Assembly (NCBI GenBank): GCA_017480445.1
Contig: JAFVAO010000046.1
Location: forward strand, 1 to 64,000
Source: Lachnospiraceae bacterium
GTDB taxonomy: Bacteria > Bacillota > Clostridia > Lachnospirales > Lachnospiraceae
Direction of reading: 5' to 3'
Length of the DNA: 64,000 nt
Shown piece after piece: positions 15,731-24,946 of this stretch. A program made the position numbers and the translations under genes. A model generated the notes under the pieces. That model was not told the origin of the DNA, searched no databases, and saw only the letters and a program-made list of their open reading frames with translations. Position 1 is the stretch's first letter, and each line of letters opens with the position of its first letter.

Positions 15731-17863
15731 ATGGCATTTGAAATTCGAAGCAGCCTGTGCCGTGTCTGTGCGGCAGGTTGTCCCATGAATGTATGGATAA
15801 ACGATGATGAGATACAGAAGGTTGAGCCGGCACCGGGCGGACAATTGTGCGCCAGAGGCTATGCATATCGCAATTATGTGCTGCGGCCGGATCGCATACG
15901 GACGCCGATGAAGCGAGTGGGTGCGCGCGGCGAGGACCGGTGGCAGGAGATCACCTGGGAGGAAGCCTATCGGGAGATCGCGGATCGCCTGAACCGCATC
16001 AAGAGAGAGCATGGCGCGGAAGAGGTCGCGTTCTATACCGGTTACACGAAGTGGTACCGCCCGATTCTGCACAGACTGGTTCATTCCTTCGGATCGCTGA
16101 ACTATGGCACGGAGTCCAGCTCGTGTCACATGTCCTTGCGCATGGCCTCCATGCTGACCTTCGGGTCGCTGACAATGCCGGATATGCAGCAGTCTGATCT
16201 GTTTATTGGATGGGCGTACAATCCGTTTTTCAGCACCAATTATGATGGCATGCAGCTGGAGGACTACAGAGAAAAGGGCGGAAAGATCATTGTGGTGGAT
16301 CCCAAGGTGACCCCGGCGGCAAAGTTTGCGGATGTGCACCTGAGACCGCTGCCCGGGACGGACGGCGCGCTGGCGCTGTTTTTCGGAAATTATCTGATCC
16401 AGCACGGAGCGATTGATGAAGCATACATAGAAAAATATGTGCATGGATACGAGGCGTATAGAAAAGAAGCACAGAAATATAAGTTGGAGAAGACGGCGCA
16501 GATCACGGGTATCTCGGAGGGGCTGCTGTTGAAGGCCGCTGCCCTCATCGCGGAGTCCAAACGGATCTCGCTCACGGTGTCCGGTGCGGCGATCCCGCAT
16601 CATGTCAACGGGATGCAGAACATCCGGGCAATATATGCGCTGGTCGCCATCACGGGCAATTTTGACAGAGAGGGCGGCATTTACCCGATTGAGTATTCCA
16701 ATGAGGAATTGAACCTGAAGGTACTATGGGATGATTTCGCGGATGAGACCAGACCCTTGAGTGCAGACGGAAGCGGCTATCAGAACTCCCCGCAGTGGAA
16801 ACGGCAGAATCCGCACTTTACGGCGGAAGGACGCAAGAAGGTGAGACCCAAGATCGGGTCGGAACGGTTCCCGCTCTGGTCAGTGGAGATCGACGAGTTC
16901 CAGAGCATGGATCTGCGCAGACAGATTGTGGAACAGACACCGTATCCCATTCGGGCACTGGTCGGGTTCGGCATGAACCACAAGATGTTTCTGGAGAACA
17001 AAAAGCTGCTGGAAGCCATCGATTCGCTGGACTTTTTTGTGGATGTGGATCTGTTCTGGACGACGGCGGCAAAGCACGCGGACATTGTGCTGCCGGCCTG
17101 CAGCTCGCTGGAGCGGCAGGAGCTGGTGGCGAAGGGACCGATGGTACGTTTTGTGGAGCCTGCGATCAAGCCGCTGTATCAGTCCAAATCAGATGTGGAC
17201 ATCATGTGCGAGCTTGCCGGTTATCTGGATCTGGATGTGGACGACCGGCTGTTGAAGAGCGGTTATGAGAAGATTGTCAAATACGTGATCCGTAAAATCG
17301 GCGTCACATTGGACAGTCTGAAGGCATCTCCGACAGCGATGCGGATCCCCGGCTTATTGCCGTATTTCTACGGCAGAAGTCTCGCGGATGGCCTGCGGAC
17401 GCCCACGGGCAAGATCGAGCTGTATTCGGAAACAATCGCCGGTATCCCCGGAGAATACAAGCTGGATCCCGTGCCGACTTACAGAGACAGTTTGAATAAA
17501 GAAAGCAAGACAAAGTATCCGCTGATCCTGACGGCAGGCGGAAGAATTCCGGGAGAATTCCATTCCAGACTGATGGGTGTGAAGAGTACCAAGGTCCTGC
17601 GCAGACAGGCTGCCGCGGATGTGCATCCGCTGGATGCGGCACAGTACGGGATCCGACAGGATGACGTGATTTATGTGCGGACCAATGTCGGGGAGATTCA
17701 AGTGCTGGCAAACCTGACCTACACGGTCAAACGAGGTGTTGTCTTTATGTTTCAGGACTATGAACATGCGAATGTGAACCACATCATTCCCGCAGCGCAC
17801 CTGGATCCATATTCCGGTTTCCCCGGCTATCGCACGGTCAGATGCAGTATTGGCAAGTTATAG
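15731..17863 (+). CDS. molybdopterin oxidoreductase catalytic subunit (PhsA/DMSO-reductase family)
   Basis: 710 residues. The N-terminus binds a [4Fe-4S] cluster (C10, C13, C17, C40). The molybdopterin domain includes SSSCHMSL with C131 as the likely Mo ligand, and the C-terminal ~120 residues form the MPT-dinucleotide-binding barrel (YPLILTAGGRIPGEFHS, VHPLDAAQYGIRQDDVIYV). No twin-arginine signal is seen, so the enzyme is probably cytoplasmic. It pairs with the ferredoxin subunit downstream, and no membrane anchor subunit is present. Family members reduce thiosulfate, polysulfide, tetrathionate or other acceptors. The two CysK homologues beside it make a sulfur substrate plausible, but this is inference. 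Confidence 0.85.
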   Translation: MAFEIRSSLCRVCAAGCPMNVWINDDEIQKVEPAPGGQLCARGYAYRNYVLRPDRIRTPMKRVGARGEDRWQEITWEEAYREIADRLNRIKREHGAEEVAFYTGYTKWYRPILHRLVHSFGSLNYGTESSSCHMSLRMASMLTFGSLTMPDMQQSDLFIGWAYNPFFSTNYDGMQLEDYREKGGKIIVVDPKVTPAAKFADVHLRPLPGTDGALALFFGNYLIQHGAIDEAYIEKYVHGYEAYRKEAQKYKLEKTAQITGISEGLLLKAAALIAESKRISLTVSGAAIPHHVNGMQNIRAIYALVAITGNFDREGGIYPIEYSNEELNLKVLWDDFADETRPLSADGSGYQNSPQWKRQNPHFTAEGRKKVRPKIGSERFPLWSVEIDEFQSMDLRRQIVEQTPYPIRALVGFGMNHKMFLENKKLLEAIDSLDFFVDVDLFWTTAAKHADIVLPACSSLERQELVAKGPMVRFVEPAIKPLYQSKSDVDIMCELAGYLDLDVDDRLLKSGYEKIVKYVIRKIGVTLDSLKASPTAMRIPGLLPYFYGRSLADGLRTPTGKIELYSETIAGIPGEYKLDPVPTYRDSLNKESKTKYPLILTAGGRIPGEFHSRLMGVKSTKVLRRQAAADVHPLDAAQYGIRQDDVIYVRTNVGEIQVLANLTYTVKRGVVFMFQDYEHANVNHIIPAAHLDPYSGFPGYRTVRCSIGKL

Positions 17864-17884
17864 GTTATAGATGGAGGATGCAAC

Positions 17885-18424
17885 ATGAAAGCACAGTTTA
17901 CCTTTCATCCCGAACGCTGTGTCGGGTGTGCCGCATGCGTGATGGCCTGTATCAATGAAAATCAAATAGATGTCGACAAACAGAATCCGTTCCGCCAGCT
18001 GAAGTGCAATGAATATGTGGACGGCGATGCGGTGGAGGTGACTTATTTTACGCACGGTTGCATGCATTGTAAAGAGCACCCCTGCCTGACGGCCTGTCCG
18101 AGAGGCTGTTTTGCCTACGATGAGACGTTGGGTGTAGTGAAGCTCGACAGGACAGAGTGCATTGGATGTCACGCCTGTGCGCGGGTCTGCCCGTTTGACG
18201 CAATCCAGTTTGCGCCGGACAACAAGGCGATCAAGTGTAATGGCTGTATCCGCAATCTCAGAAGAGACCGGCTGCCGGCCTGTGTGATGGCGTGCCCGCG
18301 GCGCGCGCTGACAGCGGACGAGAAAAATGACGTGGTAAAACAGGGACTGTGCGCGCTGCAGGCAGAGCTGCAGCAGTATCAGAAACAGCGCGCCGGTTCC
18401 GGCGGACAGAAAGGAGAAGGATGA
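17885..18424 (+). CDS. 4Fe-4S ferredoxin-type electron-transfer subunit
   Basis: 179 residues with sixteen cysteines spaced for four [4Fe-4S] clusters: C12/15/18/22, C59/62/67/71, C92/95/98/102 and C118/121/133/137. This is the layout of the B subunits of DMSO-reductase-family enzymes (PhsB, DmsB, HycB type), which carry electrons to or from the molybdenum subunit. It lies 21 bases after that gene and overlaps the next gene's start. The last ~30 residues are charged and glutamine-rich without a clear fold. Confidence 0.9.
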   Translation: MKAQFTFHPERCVGCAACVMACINENQIDVDKQNPFRQLKCNEYVDGDAVEVTYFTHGCMHCKEHPCLTACPRGCFAYDETLGVVKLDRTECIGCHACARVCPFDAIQFAPDNKAIKCNGCIRNLRRDRLPACVMACPRRALTADEKNDVVKQGLCALQAELQQYQKQRAGSGGQKGEG

Positions 18425-19350
18425 TGGAGGCAATCTATGACAGCGCATTAGAACTGATCGGCCATACGCCCCTCGTAGAGCTCCATCAGTTGATGGAAAA
18501 GCATCATACCTACGGCAGAGTGGTCGTGAAGCTGGAGTACTTTAACCCGGCGGGAAGCGTGAAGGACCGCGTGGCGTACAAAATGCTGCGGGACGCGGAG
18601 GAAGCCGGCATCATCAAGCCGGGAGCGACCATCATTGAGCCCACCAGCGGCAATACCGGAATCGGTCTTGCCATGGCGGCGGCAGCCAGAGGGTATCGTG
18701 CGATCTTCACCATGCCGGAGACGATGAGCGTGGAGCGGAGACAGCTCTTGATGGCATATGGCGGCGAGATCGTGTTGACGCCGGGGCCGAAGGGCATGCA
18801 GGGAGCGATCGACAAGGCACAGGAAATTCAGGAAGTGACAGAGAATTCGTTTATTCCGGGACAGTTTGTGAATCCCTCCAATCCGGCGATCCACAGGGAG
18901 ACGACGGGACCGGAGATCTGGGAAGACACGGACGGGGCGGTGGACTTTTTCATCGCCGGAGTCGGAACGGGCGGAACCGTCACAGGAACGGGGGAATATT
19001 TGAAATCCCAAAATCCGGATGTGCAGGTGGTCGCCGTGGAGCCGGCAACGTCTCCGGTACTTTCCAAGGGCGTGGCAGGATCGCACAAGATACAGGGGAT
19101 CGGCGCCGGATTCGTGCCGGATATTTAAAATACATCCGTCTATGACCGGATCATTCCGGTGGAAAATGACGATGCGTTTGAGATGGCCAAGGAGATTGCC
19201 CGCACCGAGGGAATCCTGGTGGGCATCTCGTCGGGAGCGGCGCTGTGGGCGGCTTTTGCACTTGCCAAGCAACCGGAAAATCAAGGGAAATTGATCGTGG
19301 CCTTGCTGCCCGATACGGGAGAGCGGTATTTGTCCACGGCACTGTTTTAG
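18421..19350 (+). pseudogene. second cysteine synthase gene, interrupted by an in-frame TAA
   Basis: The reading frame from ATG 18421 (or 18424) encodes a CysK with all active-site motifs: K48 in [33 protein letters not shown] at 19126-19128 stops it after 235 residues. The frame then continues without any shift through [17 protein letters not shown] and [11 protein letters not shown] to a TAG at 19348-19350. The full product would be 309 residues, the normal CysK length. By comparison with the cysK at 12348 the stop replaces a leucine codon (TTA or TTG to TAA). The truncated product lacks the C-terminal region that completes the active site. Recent inactivation, strain polymorphism, sequencing error or readthrough are all possible. 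Confidence 0.8.
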
Positions 19351-19360
19351 GAGGTGACTT

Positions 19361-19417
19361 ATGCGGAAAAACGGAAGAATCATCTTGCACAGAGGCCACG
19401 TGAAGGCAGGATGCTGA
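19361..19417 (+). CDS. 18-codon small ORF, possible leader peptide
   Basis: ATG at 19361 is preceded by a near-perfect ribosome site (AGGAGGTGACTT) that overlaps the end of the broken cysK. It encodes 18 residues ending LHRGHVKAGC, with a cysteine codon directly before the TGA stop. It lies 122 bases upstream of an amino-acid ABC importer gene. Short ORFs with terminal cysteines precede sulfur genes in some Actinobacteria (leader peptides with an HV…C pattern); the likeness here is loose. No clear terminator/antiterminator pair is seen downstream, though GCGCA/TGCGC at ~19457-19475 can pair. Confidence 0.45.
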   Translation: MRKNGRIILHRGHVKAGC

Positions 19418-19539
19418 TACAGAGCAAAGAGAAACAGCGTCAGGGTTGTAACATAGCGCAGGTGGTATATGCGCAATTTACGACCGGCAAAATGGATTTT
19501 TGAATAGATTTTGAATAAATAGAAATGAGGAGAAAGATT

Positions 19540-20472
19540 ATGAGAAAAAGAATGAATACATGGATTGCAATCGGACTATTGACCGCATTTACGCTGACGG
19601 GATGCGGAAGCAGCAACAACAGTGCGTCGGCCGCAGGAACCAGTGTAGCGTCACAGCCCGCGGCTTCTACAGAGGCGGCACAGCCGGAAAGCAAAACGGA
19701 AGAGGCAGAGAAGGTGGTTGTGCGGGCGGTGACCAACGGAAGTCCGCTCCCGTATGTTTCGCAGGATGAGAACGGCAATCTGGGCGGATACGATATTTTG
19801 CTGTTCCAGGAGATTTTCTCCAGACTCCCGCAGTATGATTTGCAGTTGACCCTGTCCTCCGACAGCTTAACCGGTCTTTTGAGCGGGCAGGCAGATGTCT
19901 CGGTTAATAACTGGGGCTACCGGGCGGAGCGTGCGGAGTCGTACTATTATTCCTATCCCTATAAATACATCAACCAGGTGTTTGTCCAGAGAAAGGGTGA
20001 TGAGCCGATTCAGTCCTTTGAGGATATCTCAGAGAGAGGCTATAAGACGGAGACCGGTACAAGCGGCATGGAGGCGGCTGCCTATCAAAAGTGGAATGAG
20101 GCGAACCCTGACAAGCAGATCATCGTGGAGTACTCGGAGGCAGACCTTGCGACGAAGTTCCAGAGATTACTGGATGGGGCGCTTGATTATCTGATCATTG
20201 ACGGACCGATGTTCGAGCCCTATATGCAGACCTTCGGTATCACAGAGCTGGAGGCGCATGAGCTGACAGGAGAGACGGAGAAGCAGGTGCTTCCCACCGT
20301 GTATACCTATTTCCTGTTCAGCAAGGATGAGACAGGCGCTGCGCTGCGCGAGGATGTCAATGCGGTGATCAAGGAAATGTACGAGGACGGTTCTCTGGCG
20401 GCATTTTCCGAGAAAAATTTCGGTGTTGACACGACACCGCCTGCGACGGAGTTTGAATCGACCATTAACTAG
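19540..20472 (+). CDS. amino-acid ABC transporter, substrate-binding lipoprotein
   Basis: 310 residues. Lipoprotein signal with LTGCGS lipobox, then a low-complexity Ser/Ala/Glu linker (residues ~25-60), then an SBP_bac_3 domain (VVVRAVTNGSPLPYV, LGGYDILLFQEIFSRL, a C-terminal LREDVNAVIKEMYEDGSLAAFSEKNFG). The start follows GAGGAGAAAGATT. First gene of an SBP-permease-ATPase importer. The position after cysteine genes and before a C-S lyase suggests cystine or a related sulfur amino acid; the ligand residues were not matched to a known transporter. Confidence 0.88.
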   Translation: MRKRMNTWIAIGLLTAFTLTGCGSSNNSASAAGTSVASQPAASTEAAQPESKTEEAEKVVVRAVTNGSPLPYVSQDENGNLGGYDILLFQEIFSRLPQYDLQLTLSSDSLTGLLSGQADVSVNNWGYRAERAESYYYSYPYKYINQVFVQRKGDEPIQSFEDISERGYKTETGTSGMEAAAYQKWNEANPDKQIIVEYSEADLATKFQRLLDGALDYLIIDGPMFEPYMQTFGITELEAHELTGETEKQVLPTVYTYFLFSKDETGAALREDVNAVIKEMYEDGSLAAFSEKNFGVDTTPPATEFESTIN

Positions 20473-20483
20473 GAGTATGGATC

Positions 20484-21245
20484 ATGGGAAAAATGTTTGA
20501 TTTCGGATTGGTTTTCCGACAGATTCCCAGTCTCTTACAATATTTGCCCGTGACAATGGAGCTGGCAGTGATCTCGATGCTTGTCGGGCTGATACTGGGA
20601 TTGCTGTTGGCAATCATCAAAATAAAAAATGTAGGATTTTTAAATAAGATTGTCAACTTTTATATTTCTGTGGTGCGTGGAACGCCGATTCTGGTACAGC
20701 TTTATATTGCATATTTTGGGATTCCCATGTTTTTGCGATATATCAACACAAAATTGGGCACCGATTACCAGGTGGCGGATATTCCGGGATTCCTCTACGC
20801 GGTGGCGGCTCTGGCAATCAATCAGTCGGCCTTTGAGTGCGAGGTGATCCGCGCAGCGCTGCAGTCGGTGGACAGAGGGCAGATCGAGGCGGCCAATTCC
20901 TTGGGCATGACGTATCTGCAGGCACTTCGGCGGATCATTTTACCGGAGGCGATTCAGGTGGCGTTGCCCTCCCTGGGAAATTCCTTCATCACACTGATCA
21001 AGTCCACTTCGTTGGCATTTACCTGCGCCGTTGTAGAAATGACGGCGCAGGGCAAGATTATTGCCGGCAGGACCTATCGCTATTTTGAGGTCTATGTGTC
21101 TCTGGCAATTATCTATTGGGTTATAACGATCCTCATTGAGCAGCTGATCAAATTCTTTGAAAAGAAGACGGCGCTGCCCGAACAGGTGGCGATCTACAAT
21201 CCGGAAAGAGCTTTGGCGGCGCAGGAGGTGCAGGCGCATGATTGA
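20484..21245 (+). CDS. amino-acid ABC transporter, permease
   Basis: 253-residue HisM-family permease with about five membrane segments, the motif VVRGTPILVQLYIAYFGIP (residues ~70-88) and the EAA-type loop IEAANSLGMTYLQALRRIILPEA. It lies 11 bases after the binding-protein gene and overlaps the ATPase gene by eight bases. The C-terminal tail (EQVAIYNPERAL…) is hydrophilic and cytoplasmic. Confidence 0.92.
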   Translation: MGKMFDFGLVFRQIPSLLQYLPVTMELAVISMLVGLILGLLLAIIKIKNVGFLNKIVNFYISVVRGTPILVQLYIAYFGIPMFLRYINTKLGTDYQVADIPGFLYAVAALAINQSAFECEVIRAALQSVDRGQIEAANSLGMTYLQALRRIILPEAIQVALPSLGNSFITLIKSTSLAFTCAVVEMTAQGKIIAGRTYRYFEVYVSLAIIYWVITILIEQLIKFFEKKTALPEQVAIYNPERALAAQEVQAHD

Positions 21246-21996
21246 GATCAAAGATATGAAGAAGCAGTTTCATGACAATGTCGTGTTGGACGGCATCGAT
21301 CTGACCATTCACAAGGGCGATGTGATTGGGATCATCGGTCCCTCCGGAACGGGAAAATCCACCCTGCTGCGCTGCATCAACCGGCTGGAGGTACCGGATG
21401 AGGGGAGCATAACCATTGATGGACACACCTACACATCCAAGGCAATGAAAAGCAGGGAAGTCATTGAACTGCGGAAGCAGACCGGCATGGTATTTCAACG
21501 TTTTCACTTATTTGAGAAAAAGACAGCATTGGAAAACGTCATGGAAGGCCTGATCGTGGTACAGAAAAAATCCAGGGAGGAGGCGCGGCAGATTGCCTTC
21601 GAGGAGCTGGAGCGCGTGGGGATGCTGCCCTGGATCAATCATTACCCGAAGCATTTGTCCGGCGGACAGCAGCAGAGAGTGGCCATCGCCCGCGCGCTTG
21701 CCATGAAGCCGAAACTGCTCTTGCTCGATGAGCCCACCTCCGCACTGGATCCGGAGCTTGTGGGTGAGGTGCTGGATACGATACGCAACATCGCCAAATC
21801 CGGCTATACGATGCTGTTGGTTTCCCATGAGATGGAGTTTGTGCGGAAGGTTTCCAATCGCGTGATCTTTCTGGACAACGGACATATTCTGGAGGACGGC
21901 ACGCCGCGGGAGGTGTTTGAACACCCGAAGAACGAGCGCACCAGAGAATTCATCACCAAAATGAATCGGCTGGTGGAAGCCGATTACGTTATTTAA
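21238..21996 (+). CDS. amino-acid ABC transporter, ATP-binding subunit
   Basis: 252-residue GlnQ-type ATPase: Walker A GPSGTGKST, Q-loop MVFQRFHLF, signature LSGGQQQR, Walker B LLLLDEPTSALD, switch LVSHE. The ATG at 21238 overlaps the permease stop; the frame is open further upstream, but 21238 gives the standard start MIEIKDMKKQF. Third gene of the importer. Confidence 0.93.
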   Translation: MIEIKDMKKQFHDNVVLDGIDLTIHKGDVIGIIGPSGTGKSTLLRCINRLEVPDEGSITIDGHTYTSKAMKSREVIELRKQTGMVFQRFHLFEKKTALENVMEGLIVVQKKSREEARQIAFEELERVGMLPWINHYPKHLSGGQQQRVAIARALAMKPKLLLLDEPTSALDPELVGEVLDTIRNIAKSGYTMLLVSHEMEFVRKVSNRVIFLDNGHILEDGTPREVFEHPKNERTREFITKMNRLVEADYVI

Positions 21997-22040
21997 AGAG
22001 CTGTAATAGGCGCGGAGCGAGTGGAGGAGGACGGAAAACC

Positions 22041-23300
22041 ATGAAAATCCTGATCAAACATGCAGACTATTTTGACGGACGAACCGATGCACTGAAGCGC
22101 GATGCGAAGATCGTTGTGGAAGACAATCTGGTGACGGAGATTACATATGATGCCGTCTCGGAGGAGGGCTTTGACCGCGTGCTGGATGCGCAGGGCTACA
22201 CGGTGCTTCCGGGCTTGGTGGACAATCATGTACATACCGCGATGCATCTGGGCAACGGCGCACGCTTTGACGAGACGATCGTGCACGGAGTCCGAAACGC
22301 AAAGCGGTTTCTCTATAACGGATTTACCACAGTCAGGGATGCCGGCGGCGTGACCTATGGGATCAAAAAAGCTATTGACGACGGCGTGATCGAAGGTCCC
22401 AGAATGTTTCCGTCGAATGCTTTTATCACACAGACCTGCGGCCACGGTGACTTCAGGGAGAGCAGAGGAGAGGTCAGACTCGCGGACGGCGTGTATTCCT
22501 CGCCGACCCTCAGGAGCGGAGAGAGCTATGTGGCCGACGGTGCTGCGGAGGTGTTAAAGGGCGTTCGGGAGCAGTTGTTCCTGGGGGCTTCCCAGATCAA
22601 GATCATGGCAGGCGGCGGCGCCTCCTCCGACTACGACCCGATTCTGACGACACAGTTTACCTTGGAGGAGATGCAGGCAGCAGTCAACGCAGCTTCGGAT
22701 TACGGCACCTATGTTATGGCGCATCTCTACACCAAGGAATCCATGATGCGCGCGGCAAAGGCCGGTGTCAGGAGCTTTGAGCATGCGACGGAGTTGGACG
22801 ACGAACTGGCCAAGGTGATGGCGGATCAGGGGATCTTTATCTGCGTCTGCCCGAATCCGTCCAAGCGGAAGAATGAAGCACTGCCGTTTTTTGCAAACCG
22901 GCCGAAGAAGCCGGGGGCGGAACGGATTCACGAGAGCAGAAAACATCAGCATGAATTTATCTTAAAATATGATCTGCCGTTACTGTTCGGTACAGACTAT
23001 ATGGAGACCATTGTCGGCGGACTCGAGGATGCCCAGCGCAAAGACTGGTTTTCTTTTGAGGAGCGCTTCGGAAGCTATCGCAGTCTGCGGGCGGCGACGG
23101 GAACAGCCCATGAGCTGATCAAGCTGACCACCTATCAGAATCCGTACCCTGCCGGTAAGATCGGCGTGCTGGAGGAGGGGGCTTTTGCGGATATCCTGAT
23201 CGTCAGGGGGAATCCGCTGGAACAGGTGTCCGTATTGGCTGAGACCGACAATCTGAAACTGATTATGAAGGATGGGAAACTATACAAAGATGAGCTATGA
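22041..23300 (+). CDS. amidohydrolase-superfamily hydrolase (imidazolonepropionase/prolidase-like)
   Basis: 419 residues of the metal-dependent amidohydrolase fold. Metal ligands are visible in DNHVHTAMH (HxH), a central KIMAGGG (lysine), AHLYTKESM and SFEHAT (histidines) and LLFGTDYM (aspartate). The closest look is to imidazolonepropionase-like proteins, which include Xaa-Pro dipeptidases and cyclic-amide hydrolases; histidine degradation genes are absent here. GGAGG precedes the ATG by about 12 bases. It overlaps the C-S lyase gene by 11 bases, so it likely prepares a substrate brought in by the importer, perhaps a dipeptide or cyclised sulfur amino acid. That last point is inference. Confidence 0.8.
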   Translation: MKILIKHADYFDGRTDALKRDAKIVVEDNLVTEITYDAVSEEGFDRVLDAQGYTVLPGLVDNHVHTAMHLGNGARFDETIVHGVRNAKRFLYNGFTTVRDAGGVTYGIKKAIDDGVIEGPRMFPSNAFITQTCGHGDFRESRGEVRLADGVYSSPTLRSGESYVADGAAEVLKGVREQLFLGASQIKIMAGGGASSDYDPILTTQFTLEEMQAAVNAASDYGTYVMAHLYTKESMMRAAKAGVRSFEHATELDDELAKVMADQGIFICVCPNPSKRKNEALPFFANRPKKPGAERIHESRKHQHEFILKYDLPLLFGTDYMETIVGGLEDAQRKDWFSFEERFGSYRSLRAATGTAHELIKLTTYQNPYPAGKIGVLEEGAFADILIVRGNPLEQVSVLAETDNLKLIMKDGKLYKDEL

Positions 23301-24441
23301 TTTTGACACAATTGTTGACAGACGTATCACCGGAAGCATCAAGTATGCCAACGTACCGGAGGGGCAGCTTCCGTTTACCATCGCGGATTCGGATTTTCTG
23401 GTAGCACCGGCCATCCAGAAGGCGCTTGTGGACCGCACGTCGTACAGGTTATACGGATATGCGCGGCCGCCCAGAGAATTCAACGAAAGCTTTCTGCAGT
23501 GGTTTGCACGGACTTACAATCAAAGCCTGCGGGAGGAATGGCTGGTGCCGCTCCCCGGGATCGTGCCGGCGCTGGCGGTGGCAGCCAAGGTGCGCGACGG
23601 AAAATGCATCACCAATGTTCCCAATTACGGAATGCTTCTCTCAGGTCCGAAGCGGGCAGGGAAAGAACTGATTGCTGTTCCGATGAAATATACGGTTTCC
23701 GACGACAATATCGAATATTACGAGTTCGATTTTGCGCGGCTGGAGGCAGCCGTGACAGAGGATACAGACATTTTTTACCTGTGCAATCCCCACAATCCCG
23801 TGGGAAGAGTCTATACGCGCGAGGAACTGCAGCAGGTGAGCGATTTCGCGCGCAGACACAACCTTGTGGTGGTATCGGACGAGATTCACTGTGAGATTCT
23901 CTTTGACAGAGCGCATATTCCGTTCCACACGGTGGATGATTATGCGAGAGAGCACTCCATTACCTTTACGGCACCCGGGAAAACCTACAGTATCCCCGGT
24001 ATTGGAGGCGCGTTTGCAATCATACCGAACGCGGAGCTACGGGAGCGCTTTCAGGCTGAGGGATATGCGTTGGGACGACCGAATGCCTTCGGCGTCGCTG
24101 CCATGATCGCCGCCTATCGCGACTGTGATGACTGGAAGCAGGAATTGGTGGCCTATCTGCGGGAAAATCGCGACTATCTGGAAAACGAGGTGCGGAGACG
24201 ATTTCCCAAGGCGCGGCAGACCCACACGCAAGGGACGTATCTGGGATGGATTGATTTCGGCGCCTATACGGGTTCCGGTCCACAGGAAAAATGGATCGCA
24301 AGGCAGGCGCAGGTACTGTTCCACGGGGCGGAATTTTTTTATGGCGAACAACATATACGTTGGAATTTTGCGGCGCCGAGAGCTTTACTGACGGAAGCGC
24401 TTGACAGATTGCAGGAGGCATTTGACCGTGCGGAGAAATAA
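23290..24441 (+). CDS. patB: PatB/MalY-type cystathionine/cysteine C-S lyase
   Basis: 383-residue fold-type I aminotransferase-like enzyme. Family landmarks: MSYDFDTIVDRR, FTIADSDF, NVPNYGMLL, LCNPHNPVGRVYT, VVVSDEIHCEILF and the PLP lysine in APGKTYSIPG. PatB/MalY enzymes split the C-S bond of cystathionine, cysteine or S-conjugates to pyruvate, ammonia and a thiol. The ATG at 23290 lies within the amidohydrolase gene; an upstream in-frame start at 23272 is less likely. Last gene of the long sulfur operon. Its terminator overlaps the stop codon. Confidence 0.87.
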   Translation: MSYDFDTIVDRRITGSIKYANVPEGQLPFTIADSDFLVAPAIQKALVDRTSYRLYGYARPPREFNESFLQWFARTYNQSLREEWLVPLPGIVPALAVAAKVRDGKCITNVPNYGMLLSGPKRAGKELIAVPMKYTVSDDNIEYYEFDFARLEAAVTEDTDIFYLCNPHNPVGRVYTREELQQVSDFARRHNLVVVSDEIHCEILFDRAHIPFHTVDDYAREHSITFTAPGKTYSIPGIGGAFAIIPNAELRERFQAEGYALGRPNAFGVAAMIAAYRDCDDWKQELVAYLRENRDYLENEVRRRFPKARQTHTQGTYLGWIDFGAYTGSGPQEKWIARQAQVLFHGAEFFYGEQHIRWNFAAPRALLTEALDRLQEAFDRAEK

Positions 24442-24456
24442 CCGCACGGTCTTTTT
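24425..24456 (+). terminator. rho-independent terminator overlapping the patB stop
   Basis: ACCGTGCGG (24425-24433) pairs with CCGCACGGT (24442-24450), followed by CTTTTT. Confidence 0.85.
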
Positions 24457-24682
24457 ACTTTTCGTGTATCCTGTTTTGACGCTGATACTCCGCTAAGAGC
24501 CTGCGAAGCTCCGCCAGCTCCAACTCGGTGCGCCGTTTGATTTCCTCCGGCGAGTGTCGCCGGTAGAACCGTGGCGGAAAGAGCGTAAAACCGCTGTCTT
24601 GCAGGTGTCGTTGTATAGCGGCTGCCCGCCACAATCGAATGCGCAGACGAACATAATCAATGGTTTTCTTCTTTTTAGGCAT
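24455..24682 (-). CDS. small basic hypothetical protein
   Basis: 75 residues, not recognised. The N-terminus is lysine-rich (MPKKKKTIDYVRLRIRLW), the middle has FPPRFYRRHSPEEIKRRTE, and the last third is a probable amphipathic helix (LELAELRRLLAEYQRQ). A good ribosome site, AAAGGGG, lies nine bases before the ATG. It is convergent with patB. No membrane segment or cysteine motif. Nucleic-acid or ribosome binding would fit the charge but is not supported further. Confidence 0.5.
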   Translation of the reverse strand: MPKKKKTIDYVRLRIRLWRAAAIQRHLQDSGFTLFPPRFYRRHSPEEIKRRTELELAELRRLLAEYQRQNRIHEK

Positions 24683-24946
24683 CTATAAACCCCTTTCAAT
24701 ATTCTGTTTGTACAATTCGAAACAATTTACACTACATAAAAATATAGGTTTTAACTATACTATATCGCAGCAAAAACAAAAAAGCAATCTAAAAGCATAT
24801 CTTTTTATTGCCATAATTCGACAAAATTTAGAACTTTTGTTTCTGTACTTAAAAACCTACCACATGTTTAGGGTTACATCAAGCAGATTCGCATCCTAAA
24901 ATAGCAGTAGAGTTAAGTGCATATTGTGATGACAGAGGGAAAAGCG
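24683..24946. other. A+T-rich intergenic stretch without a gene
   Basis: About 260 bases, clearly richer in A+T than the flanks, between a small minus-strand gene and a plus-strand HTH gene. It probably holds divergent promoters; no single clean -35/-10 pair or repeat stands out. Confidence 0.4.

Noticed and set aside
14533..15786. 417-codon minus-strand open frame over the CysK paralogue
   Set aside because: Its content is Arg/Cys/His-rich without family motifs, and the plus strand encodes a full-length CysK homologue with a ribosome site.
15731..17863. selenocysteine in the molybdoenzyme
   Set aside because: The codon at the Mo-ligand position (C131) is TGT and no in-frame TGA occurs, so a selenoprotein is not indicated.
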